Source: Ochotona curzoniae (Eukaryota; Chordata; Mammalia; Lagomorpha; Ochotonidae). From it: a DNA stretch of 64,000 nt. The stretch is taken from the NCBI RefSeq assembly GCF_017591425.1, contig NW_024466599.1:29426001-29490000 (forward strand), given 5' to 3'. A program made the translations under genes and the position numbers. The notes under the pieces are model-generated. The model saw nothing but the letters and a program-made list of their open reading frames with translations, had not been told where the DNA came from and searched no databases. Shown in pieces: positions 1-9,762 of the stretch (positions within the stretch are counted from its first letter, which is position 1; the number at the start of each line of letters is the position of its first letter).

Positions 1-1078
1 GAGCAAAATGACAAAACACATCCACAAGGCTTATACAAGCAGCTCTTGACCTGACAGCCAAAAACTGAAAGATATCAAGGTCTATCTAAATGAACCTAAA
101 AGAGCAATTTTTGGTACTTCTATAAAATCAAGTATGAGTTAGAATTTTTTAAATTATAAATGTAAAAATTTTTAAGTTACTGATACATACAAATAACGTG
201 AATAAATCACAAAGCTTATTTTAGCAAAGGAAACAGTAAATGCATCTTTTAGTTTATGTACGTGATGTTCAAGATATCCAAAATCAATTTATCATGACTG
301 AAATAAGAACAGTTTTTCACGGGTTTTAGGCTTAGTAGAAAATTAATTGCATCTCACTGCAGTTGTGGTCACATACGATATATATTTATCAAATTATACA
401 GTGAAGATCTTTATTTTTCCAATACAGATTTTACCATGAAATGAAAATTTTAAATGTGATCTATTTGGAGAAATGCTGTATCTGGAATGGAAACATGTGT
501 TCCCCTCAGTATTTTTCAGGCAATTTTTAAAATGAGGAAAACCTACAGAAAGTTTCATAATGCACTATTGTATCTTCAAAAAGGTACACAGTAATGTTGT
601 AGACACATGAAAAGTTAAAGTAAAAAATACATCCTAAATTGGTCCTATTGACATAAACTACTGAAAATGATATCACGAAAATTTCGGACTAGTTGTGAAA
701 CTGAAATGTGCATACTACACTGTAGGGTAGGATAGCATTTTACTTAAGAGGGAGAACTAGGAGGATCATAGACTAAAATATGCATAGCAAAGAGAATAAA
801 AAGGCCAAAAACCATCCATTTTATAGTATGATTTTAAAAATTGATTTTTAATGAAAATAATTACTAATAGTATAATAAAAATTGTATTGTATAGTAGGTA
901 GAATTTATTACAAGTATGCTTCTTAAAAGTAAAACACCTGGCTACATAACTAAGTGCAAACTCTAAAGGCAAAATATATGATGCTGTATTCCTCAACATA
1001 TGGCCTTGTGCAAGGTCAGATGCTGTAAAATAAGAACCCAGCTTGTTCCAACTCCTTCTCCTACTTCCAGCTGAATGA

Positions 1079-1080
<2 letters not shown>
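1..1080. other. AT-rich unique sequence, no gene seen
   Basis: No repeat family, splice-bounded exon or long open frame is recognisable here. The sequence is AT-rich with short A and T runs. The reading frame crossing 766-1272 on the minus strand exists only because it runs through the CA repeat. Confidence 0.5.

Positions 1081-1143
<63 letters not shown>
1081..1143. repeat. (AC)n microsatellite, about 31 uninterrupted units
   Basis: A perfect run of AC dinucleotides starts directly after CTGAATGAAT and ends before GTTTATTAAG. No interruptions are visible, so it is a likely length-polymorphic locus. It creates an artificial Cys-Val repeat in the minus-strand frame. Confidence 0.98.
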
Positions 1144-1147
<4 letters not shown>

Positions 1148-1370
1148 ATTAAGCTTCCCAGATCCAGACAGGAAATTGAGTTGAGTGCCTGTTGAGAAAC
1201 GGAAGAAGCTCTTATTTTTGAGCAAGAAAAAACAAAGCTAAACTCCACAGTGCACTTTGAAGCTAATACCATGCTGCAGTCAAAAAGCTCTTTGAAGATT
1301 ATTTGTTACTGGAGGCTTGTATGCGTTGCTAAGCACTGATAGATTTTTTTTTTTAGTTTTTTTTTTTTAG

Positions 1371-1597
1371 ATTAATCATGGTCTTTCTGAATATGACAAC
1401 CGATATGGAAAAAAAGAACAGACCTTGCAGGCAACAACTCAGGTCAATGCATCAAGTGTAAGAAGCTCCAATATCAGCACAAAAGGAGAAAGACAACGCT
1501 CAGCTTCCAAGAGAGAACAGGCTGCTCTAGATCATCCAGAAGTCAAGACAAATCTGATGACAAGCTGCAGGACTTAACAAGGCAAGAACTACAGCAG
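1371..1597 (+). other. Exon-like block with splice-site-like borders
   Basis: The block is preceded by two long T runs ending in TTTTTTTTAG (1361-1370), a good polypyrimidine tract and 3' splice-site AG. It ends CAGCAG followed by GTAACA (1598-1603), a good 5' splice site. Frame 0 from position 1371 is open for 68 codons and then meets TAA at 1575-1577. The last 20 or so codons are open and hydrophilic in another frame (SQDKSDDKLQDLTRQELQQ). The whole therefore reads like a coding exon carrying one frameshift, or a non-coding or decayed exon. I do not recognise the protein. The block is 227 bp long (remainder 2 modulo 3). It could equally be chance in AT-rich DNA. Confidence 0.25.
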
Positions 1598-2710
1598 GTA
1601 ACAACACATTCATGGGCCCCTTAAACACCAAATTCACCATGACTGAGAGAAGCCGTAAAAATGGAACTCATTTGTCTGGCCTTGGTGTCCTCATCTTTGC
1701 AGGATTCTGCTGAGGATAAAATGAGATAAATGAGATGGTACGTGAGGGTTCACAGGATGGCAAGTACTGCCAACTGACCGTAACTTGAGCACAGAGTGTC
1801 TTCTTTACTTGGAGGAGGGACCAGCAGGGGAAAAGATGGGGATACATATTTGCTAAAATCCAATCTTAATAGTCCATTTACCTTACAAATAAAGTACATA
1901 TTTTGCACACTCATTAAAAGATGAAATTTCAGTTTAATAACACTGTAAACATCAAAAAACATAGATGTGATTATTTTATTCAGAAAGAAGATTATTTAAA
2001 TCATTGTCATAATTTCATTCTAAGTACGGATCTCTCCTCTTGCCCTCAATTTATTGAAAACCCAAATGACTTTAAACATGGCCTTCACAAAGTGTTAAGA
2101 AAGGAACTCAAGAATAAGGAGAGATGCTTATTGTTATTTTGACTCAAGCTATCAATGCACAAATCGCCTTTTGTGGAGCATTAAATGACAAGCAATACCA
2201 TATCCAGAAAGCAGCGACTCGGAAGCGCAAATTGCCTGGAGTAATGTCAGTCACAGGTAAAAAAAAAAAATTGCTAATAGATTCCAAATGTTCAATATTT
2301 TCCTGCAAACTTATTTGTTCACTGACAGAGACCAGAGTCCTGCGGCAGGCATGCAATCAGAAGGCTGAGTGATTAAAGTAAAGGAAAAGAAGCCAGAGCA
2401 AGCAACAAAGCTTCAGAAGTGCTGACCTGCGCAATGGGAGACTTCCACAGCTCACACATGAACTTTACAAAGTTCAGCACTACCTCTCCTGGGGCTCCTG
2501 TTTTAAGCTTTAGATTCTTCACTAGCCATTTGACAAGATTCTGTCAACTGCTTAGAAATACATTTCAAATAATACAGGCTAGCATTTTTAAACTTTATGT
2601 TCTGCTTCCTGATAAGATCTACTTTGAGAAGCAAACACTTTTTGTATTTCTGTCTTACAGCAAAATTAGTGTTATCTTTTTTGCGGAATTGTGGTGATGT
2701 CTAGTTCTAC
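1598..2710. other. Unique sequence, no gene seen
   Basis: No recognised repeat. Short frames at 1921-2142 and 2124-2372 have no similarity I can name and no convincing exon borders on both sides. Confidence 0.45.
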
Positions 2711-2723
2711 AAGAGAGAGTTGG
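2711..2723 (+). repeat. Target-site duplication, left copy (SINE at 2.7 kb)
   Basis: AAGAGAGAGTTGG is repeated exactly at 3055-3067 and brackets the SINE. This 13-bp length is typical of L1-mediated retroposition. Confidence 0.95.
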
Positions 2724-3054
2724 GGGCCCGGCGCGGTGGCGCAAGTGGTTAAAGGTCCTCGCCTTGCACGCCCGGGATCCCATATGGGCACCGGTTCTAA
2801 TCCCGGCAGCCCCGCTTCCCTTCCAGCTCCCTGCCTGTGGCCTGGGAAAGCAGTCAAGGACGGCCCAAAGCTTTGGGAACCTGCACCCGCGTGGGAGACC
2901 CGGAGGAGGCTCCTGGCTTCGGATCGGCATAGTATCGGCCCGTTGCGCTCACTTGGGGAGTGAATCATCGGACGGAAGATCTTCCTCTCTGTCTCTCCTC
3001 TCTGTATATCCGCCTTTCCAATGAAAAAATAATAAAAATAAATCTTTAAAAAAA
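2724..3054 (+). mobile_element. Young lagomorph C-type SINE, full length
   Basis: A tRNA-derived SINE mobilised by L1 machinery. The internal RNA polymerase III A box TGGCGCAAGTGG lies at 2737-2748 and the B-box-like GGTTCTAATCC at 2793-2803. The body runs through the CATATGGG core, the GGGAGTGAATCATCGGACGG segment and a TCTCTCCTCTCTGTATATC stretch to an A-rich tail. CpG dinucleotides are largely retained and the flanking duplication is perfect. Both indicate a recent insertion. Confidence 0.95.
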
Positions 3055-3067
3055 AAGAGAGAGTTGG
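3055..3067 (+). repeat. Target-site duplication, right copy (SINE at 2.7 kb)
   Basis: Exact copy of 2711-2723, directly after the A-rich tail. Confidence 0.95.
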
Positions 3068-3335
3068 TAAGACTGGATGGCTTTTCTGTCCTCTTGCAAT
3101 TTTCTTCTGTAACAACAGAAATTTTATGGAGAAACTTTGTAGGTAAACATTCAAATCTTTTGCAAATAAGCAAATAGAGCCTAGGCAGTCCCTAAGCCTG
3201 CAAGTTCACATCTGGATATCCTTTCTACTCCTTCTCCTTTAAGAGAGATTGTATTTCAGATGAGATCCTTCACTTACCTGCTTGTCCTCGAAAATGGCTC
3301 GTTCTCATTATGCAATCAGAAGCTTTCATTTTGAT

Positions 3336-3382
<47 letters not shown>

Positions 3383-4225
3383 CATAGTACTTGGGAAATG
3401 CAATTTGTGATTTGAAATTGATGGTTTAAGAAACAGATCAGAGACGGTATACCCCTTAGCTTCCCAACTGAGAAAAGAAAGGAAAGGATAAGAAAATAAA
3501 GACCAGATAAGACACACCATTTCTAGAATGAATCTGAGAGTTGTACCACTTTGGTCATTTTAGGAAAGTTACAGGGACCAAACCTAACGGAAATAAAGCA
3601 GACCTTCTTGGAGCCAACAATTTGTCTCTCCATCAGTATCCCACATTATTTTCTGCTAGAGTTAGCAGTGCTTCTTAGTTTCTTGTTCTGAGTGGTTTGT
3701 TTTAGAAGCAAGATATTCTTGCTGAAGTGGCTAGTCTTTCCCAATTCCCTCTCCTTTGCTTAATTCCATTATTGCCTTCCCAAAAGATCCCCCGAACTTC
3801 TGCCCCTTGCACCAACTCCCTATCCTTGAAGTCCCCTAGCAGTCTCAAATTCTACTGTCACTCTATAACCCTGCTTTCAATTCCACTGCAAGTTAACGAA
3901 AACTCCACATCACAAGTATCAGTTGACTCAGCTCTCTCATGGTTCCAGGAAGCAGAAATAGTTGGATAACTGCTAAGAAGAGACAGGAGTGGCCCTGCAT
4001 TTACTTTATCCTACAACTAACATAAGGTTCGGTGGCTTGGGTACATCAGAAGTCTCCCTGAGCTTCAAAACAAAAGTATCCATTTTATCATCTCTTTTTT
4101 TGTAGGTGGGTGGGGAGAATGTTAGAAGCTTTAGTATGTGTCACAGACTTGTTCATTTTCTCCCCTTGGGCTATGGCTGGATTAATCTCCAAGCATCCTA
4201 TGTACCAGCCAACCTGTGGCATTTT
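3068..4225. other. Unique sequence with pyrimidine-rich stretch
   Basis: No gene seen. It contains the CA repeat listed separately and a C/T-rich stretch around 3730-3870. That stretch yields a low-complexity Ser/Pro/Leu frame (3727-3969) with no recognisable family. Confidence 0.45.
3339..3381. repeat. (AC)n microsatellite, about 21 units
   Basis: Perfect AC run between TTGATTAT and ACATAGTACT, with no interruption visible. Confidence 0.97.
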
Positions 4226-4232
4226 CACTTAA

Positions 4233-4546
4233 CTATTTTTTTTTAATTGGAATGTCAGAGAGAGGAAGACAGACAGAGAGGAAGATCTTCCACCCATTGA
4301 TTCATTCCCCAAGTGACCACAACAACCAGAACAGATCAGATCCTAAGCCAGCAGTCCAGAGCCTCTTCCAGGTCTCCCACGTGGATGCAGAGTCCCAAGG
4401 CTTTGGTCCATCCTCTACTGCTCTCCCAGGCCACAAGCAAGGCACTGGATGGGAAGCAGGGCTGCCAGGATTAGAATGAGCGCCGATATGGGATCCCAGT
4501 GCATTCAAAGTGAGAACTTTGGCTGCTAGGTCACCACACTGGGCCC
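4233..4546 (-). mobile_element. C-type SINE, antisense
   Basis: Reading the plus strand: T-rich tail, AGAGGAAGATCTTCCACCCA, CCCCAAGTGACC, CAGGTCTCCCACGTGG, GATATGGGATCCC and a head ending ACTGGGCCC. This is the exact reverse order of the C-SINE. Short ACTTAA repeats flank it (about 4227-4232 and 4548-4553). It is moderately decayed relative to the 2.7-kb copy. Confidence 0.92.
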
Positions 4547-4553
4547 TACTTAA

Positions 4554-5479
4554 ATTAATAAAACTTTTTTAAAAAATTAAGAATTCACAAGATCAAATGA
4601 CAGAAATATATTAGCCTGTGGATCCTGTTCCATAATAGATGTGTATTTCCTGCATTATAAACCACTAGGTAAAATCAGAAACTTGTAATCTGCTTATTCT
4701 CTTAGACAATAGAACCTCAGCTGTATTAAATAAGCAGAAATAGATTCAAAAGTGAATTCTTCTTATGTGAAGTGATGACACAAAGACTCCAAATGACTGT
4801 GATGCATTTGCAACAAGACAGCATTCTACATAGTTCACGGATATCTCCTATGAAGATGAAATCTACCAATTATATTGGGAAAGAAATTGCCTATTTGAAA
4901 AGTTTAATATATTTAATTTGAGGACATTTATAGAAAATGTAACCATGTTATTAATAGAATGCTTCCATTTAAGCAGCGCAATGCACTTGGGAGTTTAATT
5001 TCCAAATCCCTTCAACATTCAGGCCCGCAAACTTCAGATATGCACTGTTAACAGCCATGCTGCATTGTAAATGCACTACAGTGGGGCAGCTTACATACAG
5101 CCAAGATGTTTTGTAACTGTCTAACTTTGGAGACCTCCATAGCCTAAGGAACACATTCTGAGGCTTCTCACAGATAGACAAGGTCTGCATCTGACACCAA
5201 ATTAAAATTCTGTGAACTAAACCACTTTCTGCCAACAAGTTGTAGTCCAGTGTTTTGGTATTTCTGATAATGGCGGAGACAAAAATCTTACTTTCTTTTG
5301 TTAAGGAAACTCTAATCTACTAGCCGTAAGGACAGGAGAACCTAAGGTGATAATTTGCAGTAGACTTAGCAGAACTTTATGCGAGAACAAAGAAAATCCT
5401 GTGCATGAAGATTTAGAATTTTGTACTGGGATTGGTGGATGGATGAAAAGGTTAGCACAAAATTAGGCATGTCTGGTAA
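4554..5479. other. Unique AT-rich sequence, no gene seen
   Basis: No recognised repeat. The minus-strand frame 4969-5238 has no recognisable domain. Confidence 0.45.
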
Positions 5480-5640
5480 ACTCATTTATTAACAACGATT
5501 ATTTTGTGTATCTCAGCGCTCCTAAAGACTTATTAAACAAGTGTAATGTAGACAAACAAACCAAGATTGCTTTCCTGATGTAGTTCATATTCTCATTGGG
5601 GAAAAGACGATAATGACTAATAAACATAATACATAAATGA
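5480..5640 (-). mobile_element. L2 LINE 3' end remnant, antisense
   Basis: The order CTCATTTATTAACAACGATT, then TCAGCGCTCC, then CTTTCCTGATGTAGTTCATATTC, then AAAAGACGATAATGACTAATAAACATAA follows the reverse complement of the L2 3' end: CATTTATT...GCACC...CTGCCCTCATGGAGCTTACATTC...GACAGACAATAAACAAA. It is heavily diverged, as expected for this old family. Confidence 0.65.
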
Positions 5641-6105
5641 GCCATATGGAATGAAATAAGGTGCTCAGTGTGTAAGCTGTGAAAAACAGTAAAGTTAAGG
5701 AAATTTTCACTGTCATATGTATATGGGGTAACACTGGTGATTAGCATACAATCCACTGAGAAGGTGACTGTTTTTAAGCAAAGATTTGATCAACGCTTTT
5801 GTCTTCAAAGGTATACCTAGATAGAAAAAAAAGAGGCGAAAACTGCAGGACAAGGATTATATATACATATGTACATATATATGTGTGTGTATCTTTGCAT
5901 ATTCATTTGCCCTCTAAAGAAAAAAGCTGTTAACATAAATTTTTATCTAAATGCACTTTTACGAAGTACATTCTCATTTGGATGTTTTCAATATGACCTT
6001 TATTACTAGACACCTGATATATCATAGACTAGAGGAAAACATGCAATTTTAATACCAATTATTAGCATTTAGTTTTTAAAAAGTAAGCTACATGGAAGGA
6101 GGTGA
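5641..6105. other. Unique sequence with short AT/GT-rich patch
   Basis: No gene seen. A TATATACATATGTACATATA-like alternating stretch lies at about 5858-5892. Confidence 0.45.
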
Positions 6106-6207
6106 TACATACATTCAAGCTATTCACTGAACTCTCATTATCCACCAGTATTGTACTAGATATTCTGGATATAGTAATTTTAAGTCTAGCACAACTAATC
6201 GTTGATC

Positions 6208-6400
6208 ATGTTTCAGGCACTTATTCAGGTGCTTTACAAATATCAACTCTTCTAGATGTCAATACATATGGGTTGGCATTGTCATTACCTCCTTGGCATA
6301 CAGGAGGAAATCAGGACCCAGAGCGCTTCAGTGACTTGCTCAAGGCAACAAAAAAGTCAGCTAGGATCAAGGCTTCAAGTCAGACACTGTGCTCCTACAA
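6208..6400 (-). mobile_element. MIR SINE, antisense
   Basis: TCAGGCACTTATTCAGGTGCTTTAC, then ATTACCTCC, AGGAGGAAATCAGGACCCAGAG, GTGACTTGCTCAAGGCAAC and a GGCTTCAAGTCAGAC end follow the reverse complement of the MIR consensus, including its core. The adjacent 6106-6180 segment resembles an L2 3' end in the same orientation, but more weakly. Confidence 0.75.
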
Positions 6401-6687
6401 ATTTCTCTGTCACTCCTCTAAAAGAGTACTAATCAGTACACAGATTTACTCAAAATGATGCTTTAAAACCTCTGTGATGAAGCTTCCATTTGCCTAGACT
6501 TCACACTGGTTTTCACGAAATCCTGCACATTTGGCATTCCATTTAGTACTGGTTCTAAAGAGACCACAGTGGGAAGAACTTCAAGCAACCTAAGGAAGTA
6601 GGTACAATTCTGATTCAGATGACATCAAAACCTTGTGTCTGATCCACATAAGCTCTCACCAGACACAGTCTAAAATCACATTTAAGT

Positions 6688-6705
6688 AAAGAAAGTATGA
6701 TTTGG
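6688..6705 (+). repeat. Target-site duplication, left copy (SINE at 6.7 kb)
   Basis: AAAGAAAGTATGATTTGG, 18 bp, repeated exactly at 7013-7030. Confidence 0.95.
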
Positions 6706-7012
6706 GGCCCGGCGCAGTGGCACAAGTGGTTAAGGTCCTCACCTTGCACGCCCCGGGATCACATATGGGCGCCAGTTCTATCCATGCAGCCCGCTTCCCT
6801 TCCAGCTCCCTGCTTGTGGCCTGAGGACGGCCCAAAGATTTAGGACCCTGCACCCGCGTGGGGGACCCGGAGGAGTCTCCTGGCTTCGGATTGGCATAGC
6901 ATCGGCCGTTGCGCTCACTTGGGGAGTGAATCATTGGACGGAAGATCTTCCTCTCTGTCTCTCCTCTCTGTATATCTGCCTTTCCCATAAAAAAATAATA
7001 ATAATAATAATA
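6706..7012 (+). mobile_element. Young C-type SINE, full length, with (AAT)n tail
   Basis: Same subfamily as the 2.7-kb copy: GGCCCGGCGCAGTGGCACAAGTGG head and GGGAGTGAATCATTGGACGG body. A few small internal deletions are visible, such as the shortened GGCCTGAGGACGG. The tail has evolved into AATAATAATAATAATAAT instead of pure A. The 18-bp perfect flanking duplication fixes both ends. The duplicated TTTGG may share one or two bases with the SINE's first G run. Confidence 0.95.
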
Positions 7013-7030
7013 AAAGAAAGTATGATTTGG
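7013..7030 (+). repeat. Target-site duplication, right copy (SINE at 6.7 kb)
   Basis: Exact 18-bp copy of 6688-6705. Confidence 0.95.
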
Positions 7031-7857
7031 TGAGTAGCAACACTTTTACTTTCTTTGCATATTGGCATGGCTTTTATTTTCTTTTTAAAAATGCTTTCAT
7101 TTAAAATCCTCTTGGGCATTCTGAGTACTTTATGTATTCAACAGAATAGTTTATAATAATATTAGGAAATTTTTCCTAATAAAATTGTTTCAACATTTTA
7201 ATGATAATTTCTTATTTGGCTATAAAGTTACAGCATATTTAAAGAACAAAGCAAGCCATTAGAATTTTTACGTTATTATTAATATAAACATTATTGGTCT
7301 ACTAACTTAATAGTACACTTTTTGTAACATGCATATCAGGGAATGTTTAATGATAAGAGTTTATAGAGATAATAAATTTGAACACTTTGATGATATGACA
7401 TTCTCCTGTTCTTTGCTGTAACATGCTATTTAAATTCTGTTATTTGGCTATTGCTCCACAGAAGAAAAGATCATGTAAGGTCCCATTCCAAATTTATATG
7501 ACACTTGTCATATAAATTTATGAGTTTTTCAACATTTTGCCATCAGACAAATATAAGACTAAATACAATATTTTAAATGAGCTTCACGGATTTTTTAAAG
7601 AATGCATTGTTTATATTTTCATAGCAATGTCCTTTGTATATAGAAATCAGACTTTTGGCAACCTGGGGCATCCAGGAAATATCACATTCAATAAGACAGG
7701 CTGTCACAAAACCAGTGCACATTGGTGCATAAGTGAAATGTGTCCTTCTAGCAACCTTCTTGATGGAGAAACAAGAAAATGTGAGAAGTCAATGCTCTAA
7801 TGAATTAAAACAGAAAAGAACAAATGTTCAAATGAATTTTAAAAGAACAACTTCATC
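7031..7857. other. Unique AT-rich sequence, no gene seen
   Basis: Strongly A/T-rich, with no recognised repeat. The frame 7537-7800 has no recognisable family. Confidence 0.45.
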
Positions 7858-8182
7858 AGGCCCTTCACAATGGCCTACTGGCTAAATCCTTGCCTTATAA
7901 CCACTAAGATACCATACGGACACCAATTCGTGTCCCAGCTGCTCCACTTCCCATTCAGCTCCCTGCTTGTGGCATGAGATAGCAGTAGAGGGTACCCTAA
8001 GCCCTGGGGACCCGGCACCCACGTGAGACCTGAAAGAGGTTTCTGGCTCCTGGCTTCAGACAAGCTTATCTTCACTGTTGCAGACACCTGGGGAGTGAAC
8101 CAGCAGACTGAACATCTTTCTGTATCTTATCTCTGTATATCTTGCTTTCCAATAAAAATAAATGAATAATCTTAAAAAAAAA
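7858..8182 (+). mobile_element. C-type SINE, intermediate age
   Basis: Head GGCCCTTCACAATGGCCTACTGG, then AGCTGCTCCACTTCCCATTCAGCTCCCTGC, GGGGAGTGAACCAGCAGACTG, and CTGTATATCTTGCTTTCCAATAAAAATAAATG with an A tail. CpGs have mostly decayed and no clear flanking duplication remains. Confidence 0.9.
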
Positions 8183-8399
8183 GACTGCATTGAATTGCAT
8201 TGAAAGGTATCAGCAACTTAACAAGACAATAGTTAATAATTATAATAAAAAGCACCCTGAACTGCTTACATTGCACTCAGAATTCATAGGTTACCGAAGG
8301 CAAGTGAGGCAATGTGTGATAGGAGAGAGTTAAAGAGAGGTACAAACTGACAGACTGTTGTCTGCACAGTTTCAACTTTAAAAGTAGTAAGTTTCATAG

Positions 8400-8640
8400 A
8401 CAGGCGCTTGGGCTAGCAGCCTAGCTGTACATGTACTACACTTGTTCAAGACACAGCTCTGACTCTAGAATCCAATTTCCTGCTAATGCACACTCTAGGG
8501 AACAGCAATGATGGCGCCAGTAATTGGGATTTTGGGACCCACACGGAAAACCACACTTCATTCTCAGCTTCCAGGTGCACATGTAGAGAGTGAAGCATCA
8601 GATGAGAATGAAGTCAGCCTTGCTCTGTATTTATCTCAGC
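8400..8640 (+). mobile_element. Old C-type SINE, strongly decayed
   Basis: CTTGGGCTAGCAGCCTAGC head, TCCTGCTAATGCACACTCTAGG, a GGGACCCACACGGAAAACC segment and AGCTTCCAGG appear in the right order for the older, rabbit-like C-SINE. The tail is not clear. Confidence 0.6.
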
Positions 8641-9762
8641 CTTTATTTCTTTTCCCTCACATCTACCGAAAATATCTCAAGCCTCTCATGTACAAGATTT
8701 AAGTCTTGTCTATTCCGCCACTTGGAGTACAGGATTATTTTTTTCTATAATGAAATTACATTGGTTCTACAAACAGCCCTTGCTATTTTTTCTCACAAGA
8801 CCTTGCAGCTTCTATCATACCCAAATCATGATCTTATTAGATTTTTACAGAGCGTAAAGATGCTTACAGCATAGTCTTTGCTTTCTGTTTAATTTCAGAC
8901 TTTTCAACATGTAATATATGTTTGTTTCCTTTTGGCTATTTTTAAACGGCATGGTTTCGTACCATTTTACTTTCCTCTGCCTAAACCTCCAATAACTCTG
9001 CATAAAAATCTCTTTGCACTTATTTTAAAACTGAACTCCTATGATTTAAAAACATAGTCCAGGACCATGTTCTTTCCCCTTGAGCCGGTGTCTTTGTCCT
9101 CCAACAGGAGGAATTAATTAATTTGAGGGAAGGGCAAACTGATCCTACAAGGTTCTAAACACAGCCACCTGATCCTTTGTGAATAAGAAACTTAATGGCT
9201 AATATTATCTGGAGGACTTCAACTAGAGGAATTTCTGGAGAAAATATAACTACATTCATGTAATCCCCAGATGATCTGGAGCCCACCTGACCATCATAAA
9301 TTCCCTAAAGATCACAGCATTGCTGACCAATGAAGAACCTTGCTCAAACACACTTCTCAGCCTCAATTTCTGCTTTTAAGACCCTCCACCCCTAAATCCC
9401 TCAAAAGCCAGGAAATTAAGCAATAGTTGCCCAGCTCCTTAATTTGTGCTTCGCCATAAATGCCAACTTTCTTTCACCACCCCATTGTTAGAGACTGGCT
9501 TTTTGACATTGGGCAAGTGGACCTGGTTTGGGGATCATACAGAACAACTCTAATTAGTTTGGAGAATTGTTCTCATATCTAAAACCTAAGTTTATTTATC
9601 CTCTCAAAAATGCTATTTGAGGACAAGGTTTTGGCAATATTGACGCTTTTTCTGGATGTACAAAGAGTGAGGGATAAAAGAATGATCTTGAGTTCAATGA
9701 AGTCCCTAATAGGAACAAAATCTCAACTTTTGAAAGTTTCTGTTTAGGAGTGACTAAAAAGA
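8641..9762. other. Unique sequence, no gene seen
   Basis: No recognised element. Frame 8590-8874 is low-confidence and partly overlaps the decayed SINE. Confidence 0.45.

Noticed and set aside
766..1272. 168-codon minus-strand frame with Cys-Val repeat
   Set aside because: It exists because the CA repeat is open in all relevant frames. The flanks show no protein family.
2737..2803. A and B boxes as a functional tRNA gene
   Set aside because: The boxes are in the head of a SINE. The intervening and flanking sequence cannot fold as a mature tRNA and the body continues as C-SINE.
2655..3173. Cluster of frames on both strands
   Set aside because: All lie in the young C-SINE, whose GC-rich body is open in several frames.
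1081..3381. Regularly spaced repeats that might suggest a CRISPR-like array
   Set aside because: They are dinucleotide microsatellites in mammalian DNA, with no spacer-repeat structure.
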